Part shown: piece by piece, positions 7,963-17,346 of the stretch
Numbering within the stretch: the stretch's first letter is position 1
Layout of the letters: every line of letters starts with the position of its first letter
NCBI GenBank assembly: GCA_964403935.1
Contig: CAYOIB010000006.1
Span: forward strand, 1-64,000
Reading direction: 5' to 3'
Length of the DNA stretch: 64,000 nt
Origin: SLLG01 sp964403935
GTDB taxonomy: Bacteria > Verrucomicrobiota > Verrucomicrobiia > Opitutales > Oceanipulchritudinaceae
The notes under the pieces: generated by a model
The model's database searches: none
What the model was told of the DNA's origin: nothing
Seen by the model: the letters and a program-made list of their open reading frames with translations, nothing else
Program-made: the position numbers and the translations under genes

Positions 7963-8697
7963 CTAAGGTTCTTGGGCCTCGGTAAAAGGCTCTTGCAGGC
8001 TCAGGCTCAAACTGACCCGCCGATGGATCGGGCTATCGGGCGGGGACCCCTCAAAGGGGCGGGTATCGGCATAGCCCGAGACACGGTCAAATTGATCGGC
8101 TGATACCGCATAATGACGCAAGCTGGCGCGGACGGCATCGGCTCGCTGCAGGCTCAGCGTCCACTGATCAATCCCGGGTAAAGCGACATCATCCATCGGG
8201 GCGGAGTGACCGGAAATCGTGATCTTGAACTGGTGCCGGGCGAGGATCCAGGAGAGATTCTGGATGATGAGGTCGCCCCATTCGGTGAGTTTATGGGTGC
8301 CGGGATCGAAAAGCGCTTGGTGTGGGCGATCAAAGAGGACGAGTTGGAGTCCATCGGAGGTGACGTAAACATGGACGGGTCGCTCATCGTCCTCCGGGTC
8401 CAGATTGAGGATGCGATAGAAGTCTCGAATGAGCGAAGCAATCAGCTGGGGATCGACGCGGTCAAAGAATTTATCGAGCTCGAGTTCCGGATTGCTTCGG
8501 GCGGAGAGGTTGCCATCGCGGAGAAGGACGCCGGCGGCATCTTCCCTAAAGGGATTGGGTGGGTTACGGAAATACTCCTGTAGTTGTTCGAGAAACTCCT
8601 GTTCGGTTCCGAGAATCCAGAGTACCATGAACAACGCCATCATCGCAGTGATGAAGTCGGCGTAAGCTACCTTCCAAGCTCCTCCACGTTTGCTCAT
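7963..8697 (-). CDS. motB: flagellar motor stator protein MotB
   Basis: MotB anchors the stator to peptidoglycan and carries the ion-binding aspartate. The 244-residue protein begins with a short basic segment and a single membrane helix (VAYADFITAMMALFMVLWILG) in which Asp14 is the ion-binding residue. The C-terminal half is an OmpA-like peptidoglycan-binding domain (ISGHSAPMDD, WTLSLQRADAVRASLRHYAV, RVSGYADTRP). It lies 30 bases after motA. The sequence alone does not settle whether protons or sodium ions are used. Confidence 0.95.
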   Translation of the reverse strand: MSKRGGAWKVAYADFITAMMALFMVLWILGTEQEFLEQLQEYFRNPPNPFREDAAGVLLRDGNLSARSNPELELDKFFDRVDPQLIASLIRDFYRILNLDPEDDERPVHVYVTSDGLQLVLFDRPHQALFDPGTHKLTEWGDLIIQNLSWILARHQFKITISGHSAPMDDVALPGIDQWTLSLQRADAVRASLRHYAVSADQFDRVSGYADTRPFEGSPPDSPIHRRVSLSLSLQEPFTEAQEP

Positions 8698-8727
8698 TGC
8701 TTCAGGAAACTTCCGGCCGGGGCGTGC

Positions 8728-9585
8728 CTAGCGGGGCAAATTTTTGAGAATATCCTCCAGTTCATCGACGCCGGGACGCAGGTGGGATTCCAAGCTGCGG
8801 CGGGCCATCTCGACAGCCATCACAGGGGCAAAGCCATTGGCAAATCCAGTGATGGCGGTGGCCATACACTCGAAATACTTCACCTCGGCGGCGTTATTTG
8901 TCTCGATGAGAGAGGCGAGGGGATTGATGAACCCGTAAGCGCCATACACCCCGAGAAAGGTTCCGGTGAGCGCGGCGGCTACCTTGTAGCCCACAACTTC
9001 CGGGCCTTCGGCGATCGAACCCATGGTCAGGATAATCCCCAGAACAGCCGCGCAGATGCCGATCCCCGGAAAGGAATCCCCCACAAGGTTGAGAATCCGC
9101 ACGGGCTCCTGTCCCTCCTTATCAAAGACCCCGATTTCAACATCAAGCACGCCCCGGATCTGATCGGGTTTCACCTTCCCATCGATGATGGGACGAAAGG
9201 AGCTGCAGAAGAAGTCGACCCGTTCGGGGTTTGCGAGAAACTTGGGGTATTGCTGGATAATTGGACTCTTGGATGGCTCCATGACATGGTCTTCGATCGC
9301 GATAATGCCTTCGCGCCGAGCCAACATGAAAATCTGATAGAGCATTTTCATGAGGTCCATGTAATCTTCCTTTTTTGTCTTTCCGCCCCGGAACGCATCA
9401 AATGATTTTCGCCCGATAGCACGAAGGATGTGAGCGGGGCTGGCGATCACCAGGATGCCCAGACAGATTCCAAGGACGACGACAAATTCGGAAAGATGGA
9501 GGAGCACCAGCGGGTTGCCGCCCCCGAGGTAGAGTCCGCCAATGACAGACGCAATGACAATGAAGAAGCCTATGGTAAGTATCAT
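8728..9585 (-). CDS. motA: flagellar motor stator protein MotA
   Basis: MotA is the membrane stator subunit that couples ion flow to torque. The 285-residue protein has four membrane helices: two at residues ~1-55 and two in the C-terminal half (DSFPGIGICAAVLGIILTMGSI and AAALTGTFLGVYGAYGFINPLAS), with the conserved prolines of the third and fourth helices. The cytoplasmic loop between them carries the charged region that meets FliG. Its ATG overlaps the fliA stop by four bases and motB follows. Confidence 0.95.
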   Translation of the reverse strand: MILTIGFFIVIASVIGGLYLGGGNPLVLLHLSEFVVVLGICLGILVIASPAHILRAIGRKSFDAFRGGKTKKEDYMDLMKMLYQIFMLARREGIIAIEDHVMEPSKSPIIQQYPKFLANPERVDFFCSSFRPIIDGKVKPDQIRGVLDVEIGVFDKEGQEPVRILNLVGDSFPGIGICAAVLGIILTMGSIAEGPEVVGYKVAAALTGTFLGVYGAYGFINPLASLIETNNAAEVKYFECMATAITGFANGFAPVMAVEMARRSLESHLRPGVDELEDILKNLPR

Positions 9586-10439
9586 GGGGAACCTCCTGAT
9601 TCTTTGGAGTCCAGATTGCGAAGAAAGACGCGCAGGGAGAGGACTGCCTGAGTATGGATCTGACAGATCCGGGATTCGGTGAGGCCGAAAATTTCTGCGA
9701 TTTCCGCGAGCCGCATTTCCTCATAGTAATACATGGCGATTACTTTCTTGGGTACCTGAGGCAGCGCTTGGATTGCATCGGCCAACAGTTCGATGGACTC
9801 CCGGTGTTCGAGTTGTTCGGATACGACATCCGCCGCAGGATCGGCAATTTTGTCGTGCCAGTTGTCGTCGCCTTCGTCCGACCCGCTGCGGACGGAGTCG
9901 AGCGGTATCCATGTGATGGGACGAAGTTCTTCCAAGAGCTTGCTGAAGGCCGCCGGTGTCAGCTTGAGTGCCTTTCTGAGCTCTTCGTCGGTGGGGGGGC
10001 GTTTGAGGCGTTGCTCAAGTTGGGCAAGAGTTTCCTCATAGTGGCGTGCTTTTCTGCGGACCGTCCGGGAGGCCCAATCGCGTCGGCGCAATTCATCCAG
10101 GATGGCACCCTGAACCCGTCGCCGAACGAGGCGTCCGAGCGAATCCTCATCTTTTCCGGGATAACGACGAATCGTTTCCATCATGGCCTCGATTCCGACA
10201 CTGCGCAGGTCTCCAAATTCCACATTGGCTGGAAGGTAGGAGCGGTAGCGAATGACGACGTGATGAACGACGGGCAGGAGACGGTTGGCCAGCTCTGCCA
10301 TCGAAGGCTGCTGAAGGGCATGAATCGCCGAATAAGCTTTTGGCGCGGAAGGTGCGGCCGGAATGGCTGGGGGAGCCGCATCGGAGGGCGGCACCGGCGC
10401 GGGATCTTCTTTGAAGGAAGGCATGCCTCGGGACCTCAT
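9582..10439 (-). CDS. fliA: flagellar sigma-28 factor
   Basis: FliA directs RNA polymerase to late flagellar promoters. The 285-residue protein has a ~50-residue Pro/Ala-rich leader, then sigma region 2 (VVIRYRSYLPANVEFGDLRSVGIEAMMETIRRY, split here as residues ~60-100), region 3 (RRRVQGAILDELRRRDWASR) and region 4 with a helix-turn-helix (MRLAEIAEIFGLTESRICQI). It overlaps the upstream small gene and downstream motA by four bases each. A sigma-28-like promoter in this window lies before the FlgM-like gene. Confidence 0.95.
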   Translation of the reverse strand: MRSRGMPSFKEDPAPVPPSDAAPPAIPAAPSAPKAYSAIHALQQPSMAELANRLLPVVHHVVIRYRSYLPANVEFGDLRSVGIEAMMETIRRYPGKDEDSLGRLVRRRVQGAILDELRRRDWASRTVRRKARHYEETLAQLEQRLKRPPTDEELRKALKLTPAAFSKLLEELRPITWIPLDSVRSGSDEGDDNWHDKIADPAADVVSEQLEHRESIELLADAIQALPQVPKKVIAMYYYEEMRLAEIAEIFGLTESRICQIHTQAVLSLRVFLRNLDSKESGGSP

Positions 10440-10666
10440 GTTTCATCGGTGCCGGAGTCCGGCGCCTTACGTTGCTTTGCCTCGATCGCTTCGTGAAGGA
10501 CGGAGTGGAGTATGCAGGACAGGCCTTTGCCTAGCAATGCGCCGATGAGTGCGGCGAAGGCGGCATCGCGCAGGACGATCGCGGACGAGGATCCAGCGAG
10601 TGCACCCGAGATGAAAGTGGGGAGAAAAGTGAGAAGGGCACCAAGAAGAATCAGCATCCGGGTCAT
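10436..10666 (-). CDS. small membrane protein between flhF and fliA
   Basis: This is a 76-residue protein with two likely membrane segments (residues ~4-23 and ~28-55, LILLGALLTFLPTFISGALA and FAALIGALLGKGLSCIL) and a charged C-terminal tail. The ATG at 10666 overlaps the flhF stop as ATGA, and its own stop overlaps fliA as ATGA, so it is coupled on both sides. The frame is open further upstream, but that part lies over flhF. It occupies the place where flhG usually stands but has no resemblance to that MinD-like ATPase. Family not recognised. Confidence 0.6.
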   Translation of the reverse strand: MTRMLILLGALLTFLPTFISGALAGSSSAIVLRDAAFAALIGALLGKGLSCILHSVLHEAIEAKQRKAPDSGTDET

Positions 10667-11796
10667 GGGAGCGTCCTCTGAAGAAGGTGATTGATGACAT
10701 CGTCGATAAAGTCCCCCGCGATATTTGGGCCGGTGCCGAGAAAAAGAATGGGGGGGTGACAGCTCTGTAGAGCAAAAGGCCAAAGCTTGCCCTGGGTCAT
10801 GAGAAGATCGCCGTGACTGAAGATCAGGTGGGTTGGATCGAGGTCCTTCGCCTGTCGCAGGATCATCTTCAGGATATCGGCTTCGTAGGCGGCATTCAGA
10901 ACCAGAATTCGTGTGTCGACTTCCATCGAGTCGAGGCGCCGCCGCAAGGCGAGGCTGTCCTTGTAATCGCGGATATCGCAGCCGGTTACATCAACGAGAA
11001 GCCGGTCCGTGGGCGCGTTCAAGGTGGCAAGCTCTTCGGGTGAGCGACAGCAGACCACGCCGAGTGCTTCGCAGAAGGCGTCGAGGCCATCCCCAAAATG
11101 GGGGCCGTCCATATCAATACGAACGACAGTGGATTGGCGGTTATGGACAAAGACTTCGCGGGTGAGCCACTTGCAGAGTGCGGTGGTTTTGCCTGAGCCG
11201 GATGTACCCAAAAAAGCGATACGCCGGAAATGCTGGGTGGAGGGATTGGCCCGATGGCTCTGAAGGATGGAATCCCGCAGGTGAGTAATAGCGTGTTCGA
11301 TTGGCTTGCGGGCAAGGTCTTCCATTGTCTCCGAACCGAGGAGTGATTCGAGCAGTACGGCATCAAATCCGGCGCGGCCCAGGATGCGTTCAAGACGTCC
11401 TTCGGCACGAGCCGGAGGGGCTGCATCGGGCGGGGGCGGCGCAGATTTCGAAGACCTGTTATCTTCAGGCCGTTTGGTGGGAGGGAAGACGGGGCCGGGC
11501 GTTGCCGGGCGATCGGCTACCGTTGCCTGGATAGCGTCAGGGGCAGAAGGCACTTCGCTTGCCGGAGCGAGATCATCCGTCGCCAGGTCGGCTTCGGCCG
11601 GAGGTATCCATGCAATGACTTCAAGGCGTGGTGAGGACAGAAAGCGGGCCAGTCCGTTGCCCGCGACCTGCTTGACTGAGAGCACTTGTGCGGCTTCCCC
11701 CATCTTCTCTTTGATGACGTTCACGGCCTCTTCAGCGGAACCGACCACAAAGCGCATGCGCTGGCCGGGTGCGGGTTGTGATACAAGTGGGGTCAT
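10663..11796 (-). CDS. flhF: divergent FlhF-like SRP-type GTPase
   Basis: FlhF normally sets the site and number of flagella. The 377-residue protein has the FlhF N-terminal domain, a Pro/Ala linker (~70-130), an N-domain and a C-terminal NTPase core with a P-loop GTSGSGKTT (residues 197-205). Other GTPase motifs are eroded: DTYR-type G2 reads DMDG (228-231), the G3 DTAG reads DVTG (269-272), and the G4 TKLD region reads FSHGD (326-330). Position after flhA supports the identity. It may bind nucleotide weakly or with changed specificity. Confidence 0.8.
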   Translation of the reverse strand: MTPLVSQPAPGQRMRFVVGSAEEAVNVIKEKMGEAAQVLSVKQVAGNGLARFLSSPRLEVIAWIPPAEADLATDDLAPASEVPSAPDAIQATVADRPATPGPVFPPTKRPEDNRSSKSAPPPPDAAPPARAEGRLERILGRAGFDAVLLESLLGSETMEDLARKPIEHAITHLRDSILQSHRANPSTQHFRRIAFLGTSGSGKTTALCKWLTREVFVHNRQSTVVRIDMDGPHFGDGLDAFCEALGVVCCRSPEELATLNAPTDRLLVDVTGCDIRDYKDSLALRRRLDSMEVDTRILVLNAAYEADILKMILRQAKDLDPTHLIFSHGDLLMTQGKLWPFALQSCHPPILFLGTGPNIAGDFIDDVINHLLQRTLP

Positions 11797-14009
11797 GTCA
11801 GGGCAGGTGCCGGTTTAGTGCTTGAGGAAGAAGCGGTTGTAGAAGGATTCTGAACTTGCGGGGCCGTGACCACGCCAAAATGCCGTATTTCTACATTAGA
11901 GGGGATCTCCTGATAGGAAAGGACAGTCATGCGCGGGAGTGAGGATTCAAAGAATCGCTTGAACGGGAGGCGCAACTCGGCGACGGTCAGGATAACGGGA
12001 CTGAGGTTTGCCGTCACCATTTCCGCCATGAGGCGGTTCATTTCGCTCAAGGCGTGGTGAGCTGTCTGAGGATCCACTGAGAGTCCGATATCGAAGTGGG
12101 AGCGCTGAACACGTGCAGCCAGGTTTTGTTCGAGGCGGGGTTCGAGGGTTGCTGCATGGAGGATTCCATTCTCATCGGTACAATCCGAGACAAAATAGGG
12201 GGCCAACCTCTTCCGGGCCTGCTCGGAAAGATCGTCCGGATTCTTTGTGTGTGGGGCGAAGTCGGCGATGCATTCGAGGATGATGACGAGGTGCCGAATC
12301 GGAACCTGTTCGAGGAGCAGGTTTTGAAGGACGCGCTGAATCAGGCCGAGGTTGGCAACATCGGGAAGGAGTTCGGCAATGAGGGCAGGGTGGGTGGTCT
12401 TAACATGATCGATCTGAGCCTGCACATCCTGGCGGGAAAGGAGCGTGGCGCACTGCTGGCGGAGCACTTCCGAAAGGTGAGTGATGAGAACGGAAGCGGC
12501 ATCGACAACGGTGAACCCATGAAGTTCAGCGAGTTTCCGATTGGCTTCATCGACCCAGATCGCATCCAGGTTGAAGACGGGTTCACGGGTTTTCTCGCCC
12601 CGTAGCTGGACGCTGGAGTCACTCACATTCATGGCGAGCCAGCGATTGGGATGAACGGTGCCGCTCGCGATTTCACGCCCCCGCAGAAGGAAGCGGTAGG
12701 AGGTGGGCTCGATCTCAAGATTATCCCGTACGGCAATGGCCGGCAGGACCATGCCCATTTCACGAGCGACGGCCTTGCGCAGTCCGGTGACCCGATCAAG
12801 CAAATCACCGCCGCGCCTGGTGCTGGCAAGGTCGAGAAGATTGTAGCCAAGCTCGATAGCGAGAGGTTCGACATCCGCCAACTTTTGGAGCTCTTCCCGG
12901 GAAAGCGGAGCGGGTGCGGATTCTTCGCCCGCTTGGGTGGTTGTTGTCGACGTGCCTTTGGCCAGACCTCCACTACCCGCCAATGGGGTCGCGACATCTT
13001 CCTCAAACTCATCAAGGAATTCAGCGAAGGGTACCGTCGCCCGCTTGGCCCGCACCACAAGCAAGCCGACCCCGCCGGCTGCGGCCCCGAGGCCGAGGAA
13101 CGTCAGACTGGGCATGCCGGGCAGGACGGCGAAGAAAGCGAGCAGACCGCCGAGAATGCCGAGCGCACGCGGATAGAAAGCCATTTGGCGCGCCAGAGTT
13201 GAGCCGAGGTTCTGCGTGCCGGAGCTGCGGGTGACGAGCAAGCCCGCAGCCACGGAGACGATCAAGGCCGGTATCTGGGAAACCAGACCATCACCAATCG
13301 ACAAGAGGCTGTAGAGGCGGGCGGCTTCGCCAAAATCCATGCCTTGCTGGAGTACGCCAATACCAAAGCCACCGATGACGTTGATTAGCGTGATCAGAAG
13401 GCCGGCCACCGCATCCCCGCGAACAAACTTGCTGGCACCATCCATCTTGCCGTAGAAATCGGCTTCTTGCTGGATCTTTCGGCGGCGGTGGGTGGCGGTT
13501 TTCTCGTCGATCAACCCGCCATTGAGCTCGGCGTCGATCGCCATCTGTTTCCCAGGCATGGCATCGAGGGTGAAGCGCGCGGCCACTTCAGAGATGCGTC
13601 CCGAGCCCTTGGTGATGACGACGAAATTAACGAGGACGAGAATAGCAAAGAGGACCGCACCCACTATGAAGTTTCCACCGACGACGAACTCCCCGAACGA
13701 TTGAATGATCTGGCCGGCATCACCTTCTGTAAGGATCAGTCGGGTGGAGGCAATATTCAGGCTCAACCGATAGAGCGTTATGACGAGAAGCAGTGTCGGA
13801 AAGACCGAGAACTGCATCGGTTCGCGGACATAAATGATAACGAGGAGAATGAGGAGGGACCAGCCGATGTTGACGGCCAGGAGAAGGTCGAGCGCCGCCT
13901 TGGGCAGAGGCAGCACGAGCAGCATGATCACCGAGAACAAAGCCACCGCGAGGAAGTAGTCCCCGTTGCGGATCATGCTGATGAAACGATTGGAGGAAGA
14001 GGTGTTCAT
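11793..14009 (-). CDS. flhA: flagellar type III export gate protein FlhA
   Basis: FlhA is the large membrane component of the export gate; its cytoplasmic domain docks chaperone-substrate complexes. The 738-residue protein has about eight N-terminal membrane helices, the cytoplasmic loop signature (NFVVITKGSGRISEVAARF and FTLDAMPGKQMAIDAELNGG) and a full C-terminal domain. The last ~25 residues are a Ser/Thr/Pro tail. It overlaps flhB upstream and flhF downstream by four bases each. Confidence 0.97.
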   Translation of the reverse strand: MNTSSSNRFISMIRNGDYFLAVALFSVIMLLVLPLPKAALDLLLAVNIGWSLLILLVIIYVREPMQFSVFPTLLLVITLYRLSLNIASTRLILTEGDAGQIIQSFGEFVVGGNFIVGAVLFAILVLVNFVVITKGSGRISEVAARFTLDAMPGKQMAIDAELNGGLIDEKTATHRRRKIQQEADFYGKMDGASKFVRGDAVAGLLITLINVIGGFGIGVLQQGMDFGEAARLYSLLSIGDGLVSQIPALIVSVAAGLLVTRSSGTQNLGSTLARQMAFYPRALGILGGLLAFFAVLPGMPSLTFLGLGAAAGGVGLLVVRAKRATVPFAEFLDEFEEDVATPLAGSGGLAKGTSTTTTQAGEESAPAPLSREELQKLADVEPLAIELGYNLLDLASTRRGGDLLDRVTGLRKAVAREMGMVLPAIAVRDNLEIEPTSYRFLLRGREIASGTVHPNRWLAMNVSDSSVQLRGEKTREPVFNLDAIWVDEANRKLAELHGFTVVDAASVLITHLSEVLRQQCATLLSRQDVQAQIDHVKTTHPALIAELLPDVANLGLIQRVLQNLLLEQVPIRHLVIILECIADFAPHTKNPDDLSEQARKRLAPYFVSDCTDENGILHAATLEPRLEQNLAARVQRSHFDIGLSVDPQTAHHALSEMNRLMAEMVTANLSPVILTVAELRLPFKRFFESSLPRMTVLSYQEIPSNVEIRHFGVVTAPQVQNPSTTASSSSTKPAPALT

Positions 14010-15088
14010 TGCGCGAAAGGCCGACGGTTTCGGTAGGTCTTATACACGTAGGCGAGAAGCGTGGCGGTCATTTGATACAGGTCGACCGGGATGGGCTGAT
14101 TAACTTTGCCAAAACGATAGAGCATGCGGGCCACGGGCGGGTCTTCCACGACAGGGACTCCGGCTTCGGTAGCGATTTTTCGAATACGAAGGGCCACGAG
14201 ATTGACACCCTTGGCGACCACCACCGGGGCGGGGTCGATACTGCGCCGGTAGCGAAGGGCCACGGCAAAGTGGGTGGGATTGGTCACGACGAAGTCAGCC
14301 TGCGGCACGTTGCGAAACATCTGCAGCTGCGCGGCCTGTCGAGACCTTTGTCGTTGGGCGGCCCGCACGATCGGGTCACCCTCCTGTTGCTTGCGCTCAT
14401 CCTTCACTTCCTGGCTCGTCATCCTAAGGTCTTCGTGCGTCTTTTTTTTCTGATAGAGGTAGTTGATCGCGGCGATCAGACCAATCAGAACGGTGAGAAT
14501 GATCAAGAGGAGGAGGGCCGTTTCGTGAATAAAGCTGCCAAGGCGCTCGATGGCGACGGGCGATGAGAAAAGCGGGTCACGCGCCACCCGGCGAACACCG
14601 AAACCGATGACGACAGCGATCCCGACAAGTTTGAGCAGCTCGATGCCAAAGCGGACAAAGGCGGAGGTAGAGTACTTTTGTTTGAAGCCCTTGATGGGGT
14701 CGATCTTCTCCCACTTCACTTCGATTGCTTTGGGGGAGAGGCGCCAGCCCGACTGGATGCCGCCAGCCAGAATCGCCGCGAAGGCACAACCCAGGGCAAG
14801 CGGAAGAACCAAAGGAGCAACAAAGGCGATCGCGTTGGGCACGGCACCAGCTGCGATTTCCGGAGAGAGGTCGACGCGGTGAATTGAGGCCAGGATTGTC
14901 GACATCAGGAGCGAAAGCTGTTGCCCGATCTCCGCCGTCATCAATGTCAGGATGAGCAAAATTGCCGCCAGGACGAAGGCCACCTGAATCTCCTGTGACT
15001 TTGCGAACTGACCGCGTGCGTGGGCCTCATCCACCCGCTTCTGCGTTGGCTCTTCGGTCTTGGATGACTTGTCAGGGGCATCGGACAT
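14006..15088 (-). CDS. flhB: flagellar export substrate-specificity switch protein FlhB
   Basis: FlhB controls the switch from rod/hook to filament export. The 360-residue protein has a basic N-terminus (SSKTEEPTQKRVDEAHARGQ), four membrane segments and a cytoplasmic domain with the self-cleavage site NPTH (VVTNPTHFAVALRYRR). It follows fliR by three bases and overlaps flhA by four, the common fliR-flhB-flhA order. Confidence 0.97.
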   Translation of the reverse strand: MSDAPDKSSKTEEPTQKRVDEAHARGQFAKSQEIQVAFVLAAILLILTLMTAEIGQQLSLLMSTILASIHRVDLSPEIAAGAVPNAIAFVAPLVLPLALGCAFAAILAGGIQSGWRLSPKAIEVKWEKIDPIKGFKQKYSTSAFVRFGIELLKLVGIAVVIGFGVRRVARDPLFSSPVAIERLGSFIHETALLLLIILTVLIGLIAAINYLYQKKKTHEDLRMTSQEVKDERKQQEGDPIVRAAQRQRSRQAAQLQMFRNVPQADFVVTNPTHFAVALRYRRSIDPAPVVVAKGVNLVALRIRKIATEAGVPVVEDPPVARMLYRFGKVNQPIPVDLYQMTATLLAYVYKTYRNRRPFAQ

Positions 15089-15091
15089 GGC

Positions 15092-15874
15092 TCAAGGGAA
15101 GATCAGGGCGGGAGCGGAGGGGAGCATCCGCAGCATGCGCTCCGGCGTTTCTGTTACGGGTCCCATCAGGTAGCGGGCCATGAGGGCAACCGTTGCCGTC
15201 AGAAGGATGAAGCCTACAAGGATGCGAACCGGGAAGCTCAGCATAAACACATTGATGCTTGGAACAGCCCGGCCCAGAATGGAGAAGGAAAAGATAACGA
15301 TGAAGTTTGCCGCAATGAAGGGAGCGGCGATCTGGGCACCAATGATGAAAATATTCGCTGTCTGCGAAACCAGGAAATGGACTGAAGACGCACCGGTGAA
15401 GGCACCGCCGGGAGGGGCAATCTGAAAGCTGCGAACGTAGGCGAGGAGAATATGATAATGACTCCCTGTGAGAAAGATGAGGAGGGTAACCATCTGGCTC
15501 AGCGGAAAGGTGATGATGCTCTCCTGCTGATTGGTGGATGGATTGAAGATGTTGCTCTGCATGAGCGACATTTCGGTGGAGATCAGCCCTCCGGCGGCAC
15601 TGGCAATCTGGTAGACGATGGCCACCGAAAAGCCGAGCATGAGCCCGAGAATGACCTCGGTGCCGATCAATCCACCGAGAGCAAAGATATCCAGCCCAAG
15701 TTGTAACTCAGAGACGGCGGGAAGGGCCGTGAAGCCAAGAAACAAGGCCAAACTGATGCGCAACGAGAGGGGAACGGGCGAGAGCGCAAATGGAATCAGT
15801 GTGAGCATGGCTAAAGCCCTCACAAACGGGAGAGCCCATAGAAGCCAGGATTCAACTGGAAGGTTGGGTAGCAC
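15092..15874 (-). CDS. fliR: flagellar export apparatus protein FliR
   Basis: FliR is a core membrane subunit of the export gate together with FliP and FliQ. The 260-residue protein has about six hydrophobic helices and the family motif region (GLIGTEVILGLMLGFSVAIVYQ, in residues ~70-95). The start is GTG at 15872-15874 with no strong ribosome-binding site. It lies 31 bases after fliQ and three bases before flhB. Confidence 0.95.
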   Translation of the reverse strand: MLPNLPVESWLLWALPFVRALAMLTLIPFALSPVPLSLRISLALFLGFTALPAVSELQLGLDIFALGGLIGTEVILGLMLGFSVAIVYQIASAAGGLISTEMSLMQSNIFNPSTNQQESIITFPLSQMVTLLIFLTGSHYHILLAYVRSFQIAPPGGAFTGASSVHFLVSQTANIFIIGAQIAAPFIAANFIVIFSFSILGRAVPSINVFMLSFPVRILVGFILLTATVALMARYLMGPVTETPERMLRMLPSAPALIFP

Positions 15875-15905
15875 GGGGATTACGCTTGTGCGGGATGGGG
15901 CGCTG

Positions 15906-16175
15906 TCAGCGGACCATCTCCGGGATTCGCTGATATATCATAATAGTGAAGGTCATCATCGACTGGATGGACCAATAGGCGGTGATCAAAAACACAACAG
16001 AGGCCGCGATCAGCTTGGGGACGAAGGTGAGCGTTTGCTCCTGGATGCTGGTGACGGACTGAACGAGGCTGATGATAACGCCCACGAGAAGGATCGAGAT
16101 CAGAAGCGGCAGGACCAGGGTCAGGGCCTGCGTGAAGGTTGTGCGCAGCAACTCAACAGCGAGCTCGATATTCAT
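15906..16175 (-). CDS. fliQ: flagellar export apparatus protein FliQ
   Basis: FliQ is a two-helix membrane subunit of the export gate. The 89-residue length and pattern fit: two hydrophobic helices around a polar turn, with the motif SLVQSVTSIQEQTLTFVPKL at residues ~38-57. Its ATG overlaps the fliP stop by four bases. Confidence 0.95.
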   Translation of the reverse strand: MNIELAVELLRTTFTQALTLVLPLLISILLVGVIISLVQSVTSIQEQTLTFVPKLIAASVVFLITAYWSIQSMMTFTIMIYQRIPEMVR

Positions 16176-16945
16176 GGGTTAAAGCTTTGCACGAGCGAAC
16201 GGATGACGAGGGCCCAGCCGTCCACGAGGACAAAGAGGAGGATCTTGAAAGGAAGGGACACGAGAACCGGCGGCATCATGAACATGCCCATGGCCATGAG
16301 GGACGAAGCAATGACAAAATCCACAACGAGAAATGGCAGAAAAATGAGAAAACCCATTTGAAAAGCAGTTCGTAGCTCGCTCAGAACGAATGACGGAATC
16401 ACTACGGAAATGGGAAGATCTTCGACCGTGGTCGGGCCCGATTCAGACAGCTCAAGAAAGAACTCAAGATCGGAAGGACGCGTTTGCCGGAGCATAAACC
16501 CCTTGAGGACCCCCATGCTGATATCAAGGGCTTCTGAGGAAGTCATTTCCTCGGCGCGGTATGGGGTGATTGCATCTGTCTGAATGCGATCAATAACGGG
16601 CGACATCAGGAAAAAGGTGAGAAAAAGGCTGACACCGATAATCACCTGATTGGATGGGGTGGTCTGGAGCCCCATGGCGTTGCGGAGAAAGCTCAGAACA
16701 ATGGTGATGCGCAAGAAGCTCGTCATCATCAGAACAATAGCAGGCCCGAGGGAAGCCACCGTCATGACGAAGAGGATCTGGATCAGGATGCTGAGATCAG
16801 CGTCCCCTTCTCCGCTGGAATAGTTGAGGGCGACGGACAGGCCTTCGTCATTTGCGGACAGCATTCCAGCAGGCAGGATCAAGAGAAGGATCCACCAGAC
16901 GGGGAGCCTTGAGAGCCGTTGAATGCTGGAGTGAGCGAATTTCAT
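16172..16945 (-). CDS. fliP: flagellar export apparatus protein FliP
   Basis: FliP forms the central pore of the export gate. The 257-residue protein starts with a signal peptide (residues ~1-31) and has the family signatures MMTSFLRITIVLSFLRNAMG and the C-terminal LPFKILLFVLVDGWALV. It overlaps fliO and fliQ by four bases each. Confidence 0.96.
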   Translation of the reverse strand: MKFAHSSIQRLSRLPVWWILLLILPAGMLSANDEGLSVALNYSSGEGDADLSILIQILFVMTVASLGPAIVLMMTSFLRITIVLSFLRNAMGLQTTPSNQVIIGVSLFLTFFLMSPVIDRIQTDAITPYRAEEMTSSEALDISMGVLKGFMLRQTRPSDLEFFLELSESGPTTVEDLPISVVIPSFVLSELRTAFQMGFLIFLPFLVVDFVIASSLMAMGMFMMPPVLVSLPFKILLFVLVDGWALVIRSLVQSFNP

Positions 16946-17346
16946 GCCGGGGAATCTTTATCGAGCAGGCGTGAGAAGGCGGTCGGGTCTGCGGCGATAC
17001 CTGTCGTTCCCTCAGCTTCTGGATTGGCGTGTGTTCCCAGCTTGCACATAAAGTCGATACGTCCTGGGGAGACGGCCAGAAGAACTCGTTCTTCGGCATA
17101 GGCCGCGACAACGACAAATTGCCGGGGGCCGACCATACAGCTTTCCTGTATGTGGAGGAGCTTGTTGCTGCCCCCCGTTCCGGGACCGCGTCGTTGCCAG
17201 AAGAGCCATATTGCAGGGATGGCAACGACTGCGAGGGCCAGAAACAGGAGCCAAGGCGAAGGGCCGGGCATTCCTCCGGCAGGGAGGGCGGGCTCTGCCT
17301 GTGCGAGCAGCCCGGCGAATGCAGAAATGCTCAATCCGTACATCAT
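16942..17346 (-). CDS. fliO: flagellar export assembly protein FliO
   Basis: FliO helps FliP assemble in the membrane. The 134-residue protein has a short periplasmic N-terminus, one membrane helix (SPWLLFLALAVVAIPAIWLF) and a small cytoplasmic domain with the FliO strand pattern (KLLHIQESCMVGPRQFVVVA). The N-terminal segment is hydrophobic and may be a signal. It overlaps fliN and fliP by four bases each, the canonical fliN-O-P-Q-R order. Confidence 0.85.
   Translation of the reverse strand: MMYGLSISAFAGLLAQAEPALPAGGMPGPSPWLLFLALAVVAIPAIWLFWQRRGPGTGGSNKLLHIQESCMVGPRQFVVVAAYAEERVLLAVSPGRIDFMCKLGTHANPEAEGTTGIAADPTAFSRLLDKDSPA

Noticed and set aside
10667..10783. Longer form of the small membrane protein upstream of fliA
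   Set aside because: The extra 39 residues overlap the flhF coding end and lack protein-like conservation, while the ATG at 10666 gives the ATGA coupling seen throughout the operon.
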